Of a stretch of DNA of 64,000 nucleotides, positions 12,612 to 25,700 are shown piece after piece; within the stretch, counting starts at the first letter, position 1, and the number at the start of each line of letters is the position of its first letter. The notes beneath the pieces were generated by a model. It saw nothing but the letters and a program-made list of their open reading frames with translations. It ran no database searches and was not told the DNA's origin. The stretch comes from Gordionus sp. m RMFG-2023 (Eukaryota; Nematomorpha; Gordioida; Chordodea; Parachordodidae). Both the position numbers and the translations under genes were made by a program. The stretch lies in assembly GCF_954871325.1 (NCBI RefSeq), contig NC_088775.1:14175561-14239560 (forward strand), read 5' to 3'.

Positions 12612-14309
12612 CAGGCCCGACTCTAGCTTAATCCATTTTCGGAGGAGACGAAGAGGGGGGGGAATTCTTTGGGGAGGAGGGCAATTAAATAAAAAATTTC
12701 AACACCATAGAATGAATATTTAAGTTATTTGAATACAAAATTGTAATATTTTATTTGAAAAATACCATATATAAAAATATGCAATGATCAAATAGGTTTA
12801 TAAAATTAGATGGAAGATAAGAATTGATTTATAGCTGGAAAAAAATAAGTTGATTTAATGACTTTACAAATAATATATAGATATAGTTTAATTATGCTTG
12901 TATAATACTTGTTAGGGATTCAATTATAAAAAATATGTAATTTAGAAAATATTAATAACTATACTATAATTATAATTAGTATTGTGTCAATGATTGAGCA
13001 GTGTAAAACCAACAAAAATAAAGTATTAACAATATAATTTTAATCTAAATGTATTCTTAGATACCTTCTAAACATTTCCAAAATTAATAGTTTCGGTTAG
13101 GTTTTTCCCATATCCTAATAAAACCAAGCTACCCTTTCTTATACCACTACTCGAACGTTTATCTAATTTAATAATTGTCTTTAAAGGTTGGATGATCTAA
13201 ACTGATACAGAATAAAACATTTGGAAATGCATTGTTGTATGGGTATAAAAATTTGAGAAAATTTGATGTAACACAATCTTTATAATTTTCTAACAATCTT
13301 AATTTCAATTACTACTCCCTCTTCAGTAGTATTGGTTGCCAATAAAGGTTTTAATTTTTTAATGTATAGAAAATTAAAACGGCTATCTTGATTTAGATTT
13401 TATTTAAATTTGCTAATTTAAATAAAATCTAAAAAATCTTTTAGTCACATGATCCTCTTCTTTTGTGTTTTCTGCAAAATGTTTCTCAAGGCCCTTGAAT
13501 ACAGGAACTTTTCAATTGGTAAAACCCGTTTTTGTAAAAATTTATACAGATTATTTAAGTTATAGATCTTAGGCAAAACACTGTTTCAGCTTCACTTAAT
13601 TATTCAGCCTATAAGTATTTATAGAACTTTAAAGAAAATCTTCTTCCATTATTAGTAAGAGTCTTTTTTAGTGAGTTTGGTAATTTTGTTAAAAAGCCAG
13701 ATTTGGATCGATTTTAAAAACACGATTAAGATTTTAGCCAAAATACAATTATGTAAGCCTCGTCATTTGGCAAATAGATGTCCAAACCTATCTACCATCT
13801 ATGAGAAAAATCTCCACTTACATAATATTATTTTGGTTATAATTTTGATAAAGTCGTTTTTTAAAATCGACCCGAATAAGGCTTTTTAACCCACTATATG
13901 TTGGCCGATTTGGTGATACCTGATTCAAATCATTTAAAATAAGAATAACTTAAAAATCTAACCTATCCATTTTGTTTTTGCAAGCTCTCATTTTATTTAT
14001 TCTGAATCTTGGCATCTTGATAATTTTTATTCTACCATCAAATTAACTACATTTACATTTTCTCCTTCTTCATTACAATATGGGGTGCGTTGGCGCCATT
14101 AGGTATTTCAGCAGATGTGAATAAATAGTTTTTTTTAAAACCGATAGTGGTTGGAACAGTTATTTCTATCCCATTCATTCTTATTTTTTAAAAATTAAAA
14201 TATAAAAAATATTCAGGAACCAAAAACAATTTTAAATTTTATTGGGAGGGGGGGGGGCAGTTTAAATTTGGGAATTGGGTGGGGGCAAATAGGCCTAGAA
14301 TAGGGCTTG
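12612..14309. mobile_element. hAT-like relic (copy B)
   Basis: Ends CAGGCCCGACTCTAG and CTAGAATAGGGCTTG are imperfect inverted repeats. Flanks TATTAAAG and AATTAAAG agree at 7 of 8 bases, which supports an 8-bp target duplication. Both subterminal parts have purine/G runs. No clear transposase survives; a faint ITTPSSVV stretch near 13310 might be a remnant of the dimerisation region. A palindromic MITE is nested at about 13670-13890. Confidence 0.55.
13670..13890. mobile_element. Palindromic hAT-type MITE (family P), copy 1
   Basis: Fold-back unit: GATTTGGATCGATTTTAAA and its reverse-complement-like AAAATCGACCCGAATAAGGC flank a centre containing GATGTCCAAACC. It matches the better-bounded copies at 35439-35647 and 55984-56189. 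Confidence 0.55.
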
Positions 14310-14969
14310 AATTAAAGACTAAATAAAAATAATTAGAAGCCAAATTAAATTCTTTATATTTTGACCTTAAAAAATAAATCGTTTCTCTTTTATAGTACCA
14401 GTCAAAAAAAATTTCCAAGCCAAAATGTAAACAAATACAACAGCTAATGCCATTTAATAACTAAATTCCCTGCTATAAAGTTATAATAGTTCGCATATTA
14501 TACCATATTATCTATAATTATTTACCCAGAAATTTAGCTAATCTAGTGCGCATTCTATTCCTTGATGTATACAATCCTCTCATTTTATCATACTTCATAT
14601 TAAACTTCAATATAATACCAAAGTGTCCTTAATTAAATTCCTCCATTTTAAATATTTAATATAATAATACTAGTAATATTATTATACTTTATTAAAATAT
14701 TTTCCAACTAAATAGAAATTTAGAAATAATATATATAAAAAAATAAGTTGATAAAAGGGAATGTTGACATTATTAAATTTACATTAATTATACTAAAAAA
14801 ACATCTGAGAGGGAAAAAGAAAAAAAGAGATTATATTACAAGATATAAATCAACTTGGTCAACCATTCATGTTATTCCGAATATTTATAAAAATATATGA
14901 AAATAAGATAATATTTACCACTTTTATAAGATTCGAATATGAACACACTATTTAAATATATGATATAAT

Positions 14970-14975
14970 TTTATT
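14970..14975 (-). promoter_or_regulatory. Candidate poly(A) signal of the Cav3 gene
   Basis: AATAAA on the minus strand, 58 nt past the stop codon. It is the first such hexamer after the stop. A+T-rich sequence makes chance matches common. Confidence 0.5.
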
Positions 14976-15032
14976 CATTAAATATTTTAAAAAGCTTTTA
15001 ATAAATATTTTTAAAAAAAGTATAAACAAGTT

Positions 15033-16704
15033 TTATGGATCGGATAAATTGGTAACTGAGCAAATTTGCTTATCAATTGCACTTGTAACTATAGCATCAC
15101 CGTAACTTTGATATTTATCGCTCGACCACTTCTTCTTCCGTCTAGATTTAAGACACATCCGATAATGCTTAAGCGAATACCTTCCAAAGGGAAAAAGGGT
15201 ATCAGTTAACTCTTGATATTTGTTAAAGAAGCGCTCTTTGCTTTTGTGAAGTCTTTGGTAATAATCGTTGGTGGTGGACCTCTTGGACTTATTCCGTTTA
15301 TACCAAGATGGTAAATTGAGATCAGAGTGCCATAATTTTTGATATTCTTCAAGTTCGTGGTATTTAGTACCGTTGCGTCCACGGTGATTTATATTAGATA
15401 TGCCATTGTATATACAATTGGTCATATGAAAAGAACTACCTTTTCTATCCACGCTCTGACCGTTTTTATTGTCTGAAGGGCTAGAATTATCTTTATCAAA
15501 ATTTTTACAACTACGAAAGGATATGATTCTTTTGAAGGAAGATCTAATTGAGGAAGTCGGCGAAAGTTTGGTGATCCCTTTTCCACCGTTTAATTCGGAT
15601 GAGGGTTTTCTGTTTTCTTTAACCTGATAATATATAGGAGCATTCGTAGCATTCTCCTCTTCGTTCATTAAGTGCATTGTTACATTTGGATAGCCTGTTT
15701 CATGCATTTAATTATTTTTTGAAATTTTATCTTTCTTAAACATTTAAATAAAATTTTATAAAAAAATGTGATTATACCTAATAATATCATTACTATAAGT
15801 TCTTTTAAACATTCTTCACCGTTAATCATAAAATGAAGATTATGGGGAGGCAATTAATTTTTCTTCAAGATTAGTAAATTTGGGTTATATTTGTTTAGAT
15901 GTGCCTTCATATTGGATTTTAAATCGCGATTCATAGGAAGCAAAATATTTTAAAATTTATTTTAAAATAGCGATTTAAATTGGCGTAGCCTTATAAACTC
16001 TTAAGAACAAGATTACACTAATGTAAGGGTATAAATAAATAAGCTATAGTTAATATTTAGACAAATATATTATTGTTGATTACTATTAATTATGTAGAAT
16101 ATTCGTTTATTTTTTATAAATTATAAACAATTATCGAAAATTCGACGAGGAAGGTAGAAATTTATTTGGATTGGCTAGACCATCCAAGTTTCACAGCATA
16201 TTTATGGTATTGTTTACATGATTAATTTATAATAATAATTGAAGGATGTGTCCTAATTCGTCTTGTTTTCTTTTTAAATAATCTATCTGAATAAAATGTT
16301 ATTTTAGTATTATCACCTTATACCAAACTCTATATATAGTTTATAAAAAGAAACAAAAAAGGTGTCCTAGCTGCTTTTCTAAATAAAATATTATATTAAA
16401 AATTAAGAGGGCAGATAAGGATAAGATGAGCCCTTAGATGTTTGTATATTATTTATGATCAAAAAGTATACCTTCTGAAATGGTATCATCGTTAAAATTG
16501 GTTTCACCAATCAGGTCTAAATTTTCTAAAGATGTCGAATGAGGTGTAAAGCCCTACGTTTTATAACATATTAAATAAACATCTTTAAAATTATTTTATA
16601 AATTTTACGAGGGGTGAGATTATATCACGTGATTCCAAATTTTTTTCTTCTTTTTCAATTTGTTTTTGTAGTTCATCATCGATATCATCTTCATAACGAA
16701 CTTG
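15033..16704 (-). CDS. Cav3: Cav3 C-terminal tail (exons 31-33)
   Basis: Residues 1815-2093, cytoplasmic. Exon 31 (16704-16609) is an acidic, probably helical stretch ([20 protein letters not shown]), the place where vertebrate Cav3 also turns acidic after IVS6. Exon 32 (16553-16472) encodes [19 protein letters not shown]. Exon 33 (15694-15033) is rich in S, N, K and R and ends SVTNLSDP. Exon 33 is an open frame with an ATG at 15707, but a TAA lies directly before that ATG. An acceptor at 15695/15694 has exactly the phase left by exon 32 (G + GC), so I treat it as the last exon and not as a separate gene. The tail has no family match I recognise. Confidence 0.8.
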
Positions 16705-19700
16705 CTGTATATTATTTTCAGAATAATTCAAAAAAAAATCGCAAGACATAAGATATTCAAAGTTTTTATCTTAAGTTTTTTTTGAGAGTTATTAGTGTTT
16801 TGAAATATTGTGGTATTACTATATAAATGGCATACCTTATTGCTCTCTTCCAAATGTTTCATTAATACGGCTACCACGACATTGACTAATACGAATTGGG
16901 CCATTAACACAAAAATTACAAAAAAGATAGGAGACAGAATTTGACTCGCACAACAATTCTTCAAGCAATCACTGGAGGAATCGCAATCTTCCCTCAAAGT
17001 ATCCTTTATAAAGATTTTAAAGAGTGAATTTTTAAAAATTCTAGATTTTTTTTTGAATAACTTTCATAATTCCATTCCAATTATCACCAGTGGCTATTCG
17101 AAAAAGAGTTAAAAATGCCATACCAAAGTCTTTAAAGTGAGCATGTTCACTGAGACCGTCACAAGGGTGTTCAATAGAACATTCTGCAAAAAAATGAATG
17201 AAAATTTTTAAGTTGAGTTTGAAAAATATTTTTTTCTTTTCCATAACTAAGGGCGACGATAGCGGGATACCGCTCTTAAAATATGTGTTATATTATATCC
17301 AAAATCAAACAAAATATAACAATTAATTTGCTTGATTTTGGTATCTAACATATGTTTTGAGACCGATATTATGGCTACATTTCACTTACTAATAAATTCC
17401 GTTTAACTCATACATCACTGATTGTATTAAAAAAATAAATAGTTTGAGAGATATGTTTTTTTTGTTCAAACCTAGTTTTCCAAATAGCTCCACTCCCAAA
17501 GCGGCGAATATAAAAAATAACAAGAAAAATAATAAGCCTAAATTTCCGACTTGAGGTAAAGCTTGAACAACGGTGTCCAAAAGTGCTCTTATGCCTTTCG
17601 CCATTTTTAAAAGTTTCAGAACTAAAATATTAAAATTAATAGGCGTTATAATAGTTTTTGAACCTCTGGCTATTCGTAAAACTCTCATGACTCTTATAAT
17701 AGTTGGATTGATAGGAAATATGTTTGATTTCATTTCTTCTAAAATAATACCGAATATCGATAAAATCACGATAATAATATCCAATTGATTCCATCTAGTT
17801 TTATTTATTTTTTTTGCGAATTATTTGAAAATTTTTATATACATAGAAAACATTTTGATTGATTATGAATATGTATATATATAAACCTATCTGACATGTA
17901 GGACTTTACACCTAAAGCTATCAATTTCATGGTCGATTCGATGATGAAAACGGCCGTAAAAAAATAATTGAATATCTTGAGAGCATAAATCAATTCCTAT
18001 AAGAAAATAAATGAAAAAATAGGGCAATTATTAAAGAAGATATAGATAAAACGTAAACAACTAATTTTACAGTTGTTTATATCAATTATTTTTTTTTACC
18101 AAAGGCATATTGTAAAATTCCAAAGCCATCGATACAACGTTGAGTCCTATTACGGCGGCAATTGCCAAATCAAAATATTTACTAGTTACTATATTATGTA
18201 GGAATCGTCTTGTCTTCGAATACTCAAAGTGTACAGGAACTTGTCGAATACCTTTAATTATCCGATAAATATAAGATAATTTATTTTATAGGTTGTGAAA
18301 AATATTCAAAAAAAACGTCGAATAAAATAGTAAATCTAGCATAGCAGTGGCGTATCTAATGGGGGGATTAAACGGGTCCCAAAGTAAAAAAATGCCGAAT
18401 AAATTTGCGATTTTCAACTTTAATGATTAACTCTTCATCCTTAAACTTTTTTCTTCCATCAACTAGTAAAAAAAACATTGGTATACAGTAGTGTATATAA
18501 ATAAAGTAAGTTCTCATTATATTTTCATATTAACCCACTCATTCTTTTAAACAGAAGAGACCGAAGTTGGTTGAACTTTTTATTCCTGAATGACCATAAA
18601 CCAATCTGAAATAAAATATATTCTGAATCCTTAAGGTATATAGGCTATTTAAAATATTTAATATATATCTTTTTTTAAACATTTACATTTTTAAAAATTA
18701 ATTTGAATTTTTTGGACCAACATACCCCAGTAATATGGTAAGTTGGCCTAACACATGTTATTGGTTAGTTCTTTAAAATAATGAGGACCTAAATACAAAA
18801 TGAATTTTTTTTTGATATAGTTATAAGACTATAAAGTATATTAATTTATTATAATATATTAAATAAGCAATAATTTAAATAATTAATTTAAGAATTTTGA
18901 AAAATTTTATGAATTTTCGTAAAAATATTAAAAAATTATTTAATAAATATATATAAAATTTAATATTTTTGATAAATGTTAAATTCATGGGCGCATGTTT
19001 ATCCAGGATTTTGATAAGGGGGAGGGAGGAAAGTTCTGATAGATAATTTTTTCTCCATAAATTTTATTGGAGTTTTTTAGGTCCGTTTATTGTAGACCTT
19101 TGGCTATATTAGATTTTTATAAAAAATAATTTTGGGTTTTAACTTTTTTAAAATTTAAATCTTTTTTTTTTTAGAAAATTTTGATTTATTTAAAAAAGTT
19201 AAGGACATTACTTCAAATTCTTCCTTATAATGATATATTGTATATATATTTTGGGAAGAGGTGGGTGTATGAGGAAAATTTTTATTAGCTTAAAATGATA
19301 TATACGAGAACAGAGAAATTTGTGATTGGGGGGGGGATTTCCTTTGACTACGCTCCTAGTTTAAACCATATGAAATAGGTCTATCGAACATTATTCGATT
19401 ATAATAAATTTAAATTATTATCACGAGTTAGTAAATTTTAATATTTATTCGGATTATTTAGTTAATTTTCATTGATTTTTACATATTTCATTAAAATACC
19501 TTAAAATTAAATAAAACGAATATTTATTTATGATAAGATTATGCAATCGCAGAAGGAGTGAAAATAACAGGGCTCTTCTACATCTTGCGAAGGTCTATTT
19601 TATAGACATAAATATGAATAACAAAATAGCATGTCTCTAAAATAAGAAGTAACAATTAGGAAAACGTGATATCTGAAAGTGCTTGTTTTTATAAATTTAT

Positions 19701-22700
19701 TTTATAAATACTTATTTTTATTAATTATGCAATAAAATGTTAGCATTTTTATTCTTATTTTTATGGTGTATTAAATAAAATATCCGGAAAAAAAATTCGT
19801 TTTTTAGATTTGTATAAATATAAATTATAAAATTTTCCGATTTCACAAATTGAATATTGAATTGTTCGATTCGGAATTTAAGAATTGACTACAGATATTC
19901 TAATATTGAAATCGATATTTTGGAGATTTTTAGAAATATCATTCCTTGAACCAACCATCAACACGCCCTCTAATTTTATAGATGCCATTTAAAAATCATA
20001 TTAATTCATGTTTTATTATCTAAAAAAATTATCAGATTAAAAAATGGGGTTGAAAATTTTCGAAAATTTATTTATTGGGATTTAAATGCTTTATTATTAA
20101 TTTTGTTATTCCAAAACACATTTACCTTTATAAAAATTAAATTAATAAATATTTATGAAATCTAAAAGACAATTATGTATGGTACAATTAGCTATATTAA
20201 TATCAGGTTTAAATTCTACTCTTATGTGATGAAAGTGTAGAAATAAATTGAAGTGAATTCCTCGTCTCCCATACGTTTAGGATCTTATAATATAAAATTT
20301 TTAACGAACGGTGAAATAGTATATAAAAAGAGTTTGGTTGATTTGATCTTAATCAATAAGTGGGATTAAGTTAAGGTTACCTAAGCCCAAGTGTAAGTAA
20401 TATTGAATTTATTTAGCAATCAAAATTTTATTTAAGTGTCTGAATTTGATGTAGGGCGCAAAGGAAAACGCGATATAGATCCCCATAACAACTATTTATA
20501 GCCAAACGTGTGCCTACTACTTAGAAGGGTGGTCTGGGGTCAAAGCACCCCAAACCATTTTAGAAAGGTTTCGAAATAAAATTTGAGTACACCCCCTGTA
20601 ATAGATATTGTTCATTTGACTAAAATATATTGAAAATTAAAATTAATAATACCAAGAGTTGTCATTAGAGTTTCACTCTTTCTTCTAGCTTCTAGTTTTT
20701 TCATGCGTTTGACTAATCTAGTCGCTTGTTCTTCTCTATCTAGATCTTCCCTGCATTTGTGAAAATTTTCCACCACTACTCCTACAAACATATTCAGCAC
20801 GAAAAATCCAACCAGAAGCAAAAAAGATATAAAATATAGCAGTCTCCATTCGCTGAAGTTGACTATGGGCTTTTAGGCATACATTCAAAAATAGAAAATT
20901 ATTTTTAAAAATATTTATTTGCGAGATCAAAGGAAATTATTATTATATAAGTTAAAAATTGAATTTATTTTTCATATTATACCTGTTGATCAAGTCCTAC
21001 AGCATCTAAACCATTGTACATTATATTTACCCAGCCGTCTTTTGACGACAATACAAACAATGACATAAGCGCCTAGATTTCACATATACAAATTTAATGG
21101 TGAGTTGAATTTAGTAACTTGTCCAAGATTGTCGAAGTTATATTTAGCATTTTTCCATTTATTTTTGGAATCTCTCAAGCAGTCCGATTTATTTTTCACC
21201 GAGTCTGTATCATCTCCTTCACAATGATAAAATGTTCCTTTGAATAACTAAAAAACGTTAGAATAGAATGTATATAACATTAATTAAATATAATAATAAA
21301 ATAACATTTTAATTAAATAATATGTTTTATTTTATATAAATGCAAGTATAGTTTTCAAAAATGGATGATTCTCTATACACAAGAATCATATACATATTAT
21401 ATTATAGTAAATGGAATGATCACTACGCTAAAAAAAGGAGATTAATTGGAAGTCATAATAGCCTATTTAGGCATAGTATAAGAATGACGAGTGATATATA
21501 TATATATTGTTGCAGATTGTTGATATAATTTCATATTATTTTAACATGTCAATCAAAAACATTTAAAAAAATATAGAATGTAAATAGAAATTATAATCAT
21601 CCTTTTTCCCCATTGATTCGGTTTTATTTTAAAGAAGACTTAAAATTATTGAATTACCTAAATATCTTGATTCGATTCTTATTTAAAGAAGACTAATAAA
21701 ACAAATATATTTTTAGTATATTATAAGCATATACTTATACAGTGGCCCCTACAACGGGAGGGGGGTTCGAAGTAACTGCTGCAGTAAATTTGAGTGGGGG
21801 GGGGGGTACTTTTTTTAAAAAAATTATTATTTTCATATTTAAAAATTTTTTTAAATTGTTATGCTACATCCATCCATAACCAATTGATTTCCCCCCCCCC
21901 CTTATTTATTAATTTAATATGTATTGATGGATATTTTAGATCGATGTTTAGTAAATTAGGTTGTTATCCGAGATTTCTTGTCATAAATTATTTTTCCAAT
22001 TTCAAAATATGCCTAAAAATATTAACCAAAAATAATAAAATGTGTTAAAAGAAAATATAATATCTGACTCTTTTAATGATCATGAAATTTAATAGTAATA
22101 TTATTGTGCATGAATCTTCACAGGCACATATGATGGCCGATTATGGAAAGCTTTCACACAACAAAAATTCCATATTGCAATTTATAATACCCAAGAAAGA
22201 ATGTGTGGATAATAACCGTTCTATCATAAGAATATTAATAAGATGTCTAGGTTATTTAATATCTGAAAAACAATAAGGGATTAAAAACGAAATCATATGA
22301 AAATCTATTAACATATAATAACATAAATATTCTTATTTAAAGCATGAAAAATATGGTTATAAAAAAATTCAAAATGAGATTGAATTTAACAGGTGCTTTT
22401 TAATCATAGTTGATGGCACATATGATGTTTCGAAATCAGAAGCAATAGCTTTGACAGTAAGATATGTTGAAAATAGTGAGACGCCGAAGCCTGTTGAAAG
22501 ACTGATTGACATATATTGTACGGGAAATACCACAGGTCTCGATATTAAGCATAATATAATATCCAAACTTGGCTCGATGAATTTACCCCTTGAATTCCTA
22601 GTTGGGCAAAGTTAAGATGGCGCCTCATGATTGGAAGAATCAATGGTGTACAGTCTAGGAATACTAGATGAGATTTAGATCTATTTTAATGGTGTAAAAA

Positions 22701-25700
22701 GATATGAGGTACTCAAAAAATGTCAGTGTAATGATCTGAAAAAATCGCAACGATTTCTACGCATCAAAAATACCACTCGGTACGGTAATAGTACCTTATT
22801 TGTTTATATTTAAAATGTTTTTTTATTTAGAAGCTGGCTATCGTCATATAAAGCTATTGCTAATTTTTTTCTACTTTATGATGCCTTGAGGGCAGCTTTA
22901 ACAAATTTAAAGGATTCTGAAGATCCTGCCACTTCCACTATGGCTAGTGCTATAGTCTTTAGAATAGAAAAATTTGATTTTATCTTATCACTTAGTGTTT
23001 TGGATAAAATATTGTTGATAACATGTTTGACTTGTACAAAATTGCAAACCATTTCGAAGGATATAGGGTTTGCAATAAATCAAATTCAATTGGCAAATGA
23101 TTACTTGATTAATTTGAGAAGTATAATATAAATTATTGTCTTAATTATTTTTTAATCTAATAGATAATAACACTGAATTTTTGGATGTTTTTTCAAAGGC
23201 ACAAGATTTTATGAAGGAGAGAAATCTACCTTTTGATTTTGAAAGTTCTAGACTTCAAACATTACAATCCAAAAGGGAGAGGTATATATATACTTTCATC
23301 ATTAAATATAGAAATTTTTTTAGCTTTAAAATAAGTGTGTTTTATGCTACACTCGATTTAATTATTATGCAGTTTAACGAAAGATTTAATGATGATTCGA
23401 TGAAATTTTTACATCAAGCATCATTTTTTACGCCAAAGGGAATAGCAGAAAAATCAATTATTAAAGAAGATATCGAGGATATCTGTGAATTTTACAATTT
23501 AAATTCAAGTCAAATTTTCAAAGAAATGTTGAAGTTTAGAAATATTTATAAGATGGCCAAAATGGGGAATGTAATTATTACTCATGACCTAGAGGTTCAA
23601 GAATCTAAAGATTTGTCAGATTCTGAGAATTGTAAATTTATTTAATTAAAATATTTTTACCAATACATTATTTAGCTTCTTCTGATGATGATGATAATTC
23701 AGGGACTTACGATTCAGATTGGAAAAACTATTCATTTATTTTACCTTTAAATTTTTCAGCTTTCCCTAATTTAAGAATTTTATATAAATATTTATTAACC
23801 ATTCCTACAACCTCATGTACTGCCGAAAGAATCATGAGTAAAATTAAATTAATTAAAACAAGACTTAGTAGTACCATGAAAGATTCATTTCTCAATAATT
23901 TAACCATATTATCAATGGAAAAAAATTTATTTAAACAATTAAATATTGATGAAATTATAAATTCTTTCGCTTTCTCTTTCCCTAATTTATCTAAATTATT
24001 AATTTAAAAATAATATTTATAAAGTATATATTTTTTGCATTTTATTTATATTATATATTAAAAATTGATGCAATCAAAATTATTTTTGAAATTTATGGGT
24101 GTCATAAAATAATTATCATTTTTTCGAGGGGAGGGGGGTACTTTTCAGGGGGGTATTCTGCTTCATAAGCTCAGAAAGTGTAGGGGCCACTGTACTTATA
24201 AAATAGATAGAACGAATCATTACTACAATAATAAGTAAGGCAAAAAATAAGAGGAAATGACTTATTTTGAATAAAAATCCTTGTAATCGTTCTTAAAATA
24301 GTTTATAGGGATGGGGGAGGATGAGGGATGTTGAATATATTTCCGAGAGATCTAATGCAAGTTTACAAGTAAAACCAAAAATCTTTAATAAATTGATGGT
24401 TAAAATAAAACCTATTACCTGAACTCCTAAGATACCGAATATGATAAAAAATGTGCAGCATATTAAAACTATGTTTCCAATTGGTCTCAAAGAAGAGAGA
24501 AGTGTCTGTACGACCAACTTCAGTCCGGGTGCACGATTAATGACCCTAATTTAATACAAATTAGTCACAAATTAAATCCTTAAATATGAAGATGATTTAA
24601 ATTAATACCTTAAAGGACGAAGTGTTCTCAGAAGCCTTAAAACTCTCAACATTCCAAATATTTTCGGACTTTTTATGGAAGTAAAGGTTAAAATTATATC
24701 GATGAGAGATATGATAACCAATGAACCGTCCATTATATTCCATCCAATTTGAAAATAAGCCCGTTTCCCTACAAGCAAGCCATCTGATATTATCTTTAAA
24801 ATCATCTCGATTCCGTAAATGATTGAAAATACATAATTAGATGAGGTGAGAAATTTGCGTTCCTATTTTTAAAAAAATATTAGTTTGTCATAAATGAATA
24901 ATAAAGAATTGTTAAAGCATACCATGCTGTATGGGGGAATATTGGGCCTTTCCATAGCCAGTGTTATGCAATTAAGCGATATAAATAACAGGACCATGTA
25001 ATCAAACCATTTATTTTCTACATAACGGGAACATATTTGTCTCAACCTTATAAAAGGCAAAACTATAATAGAATATTATAGTACTAATCAAATAATTTTA
25101 CTGATTTTTAGGTCCAAATATGTACAAAGAGTAATCTTTTCTCTTCCTTTTGAAATTATGCAACCAAGAGGGACAAAATTGATGCTATATATTGACATAA
25201 AAAAAATATTTACGGTCATGAGTAAAGTTTATTGGGAAAAAATGATTCCATGAACAATATTGAACAAAATATATTAATAGACATGTTTTATAAAAAATAT
25301 ATATACTATAATTTTTCTTTCATCTTTCGATTTGTAATGAATAATAGGCAAAGATAATCTGTCGCCGACTCGCGGTTTCTTATCAGGTTTTTCATCAAGA
25401 TTGAGTTGATAACTGCGGCGTTTACTGTTTTATAGTAGAAAATATTTAAATTTAGATATTTATTTATATGATGATTTATCTTTATAAGGGAAAATAATAT
25501 ATGGAATTTATATAATAGACGAAAATTTGATATATTACTTTCTAAAGTACATTTCGACATCGTATAGAGGTAAATTAAGACTAGATGGAAGAGGATTAAA
25601 AGGTTCTACCAAGTATTGCTTTGAAGCTACGATAGGTTCAAAATATAAGGTTGTTTTTTCCTTGTTGCTTTGATCTTTAAAATCTAGGTTACATTTGTTT

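Noticed and set aside
15033-15707. A separate intronless gene starting at the ATG at 15707
   Set aside because: A TAA directly precedes the ATG, a splice acceptor at 15694 fits the phase of the previous Cav3 exon exactly, and the total coding length becomes a multiple of three only when it is included as the last exon.
18344-19360. A hAT element between CAGTGGCGTA and TACGCTCCTAG in Cav3 intron 24
   Set aside because: The ends are only loosely inverted and no 8-bp duplication was found, so the two motifs may belong to different old insertions.
25047-25062. Acceptor for the IIIS1 exon at 25062
   Set aside because: It leaves the phase wrong with any upstream donor; 25046 agrees with the microexon and yields the family sequence.
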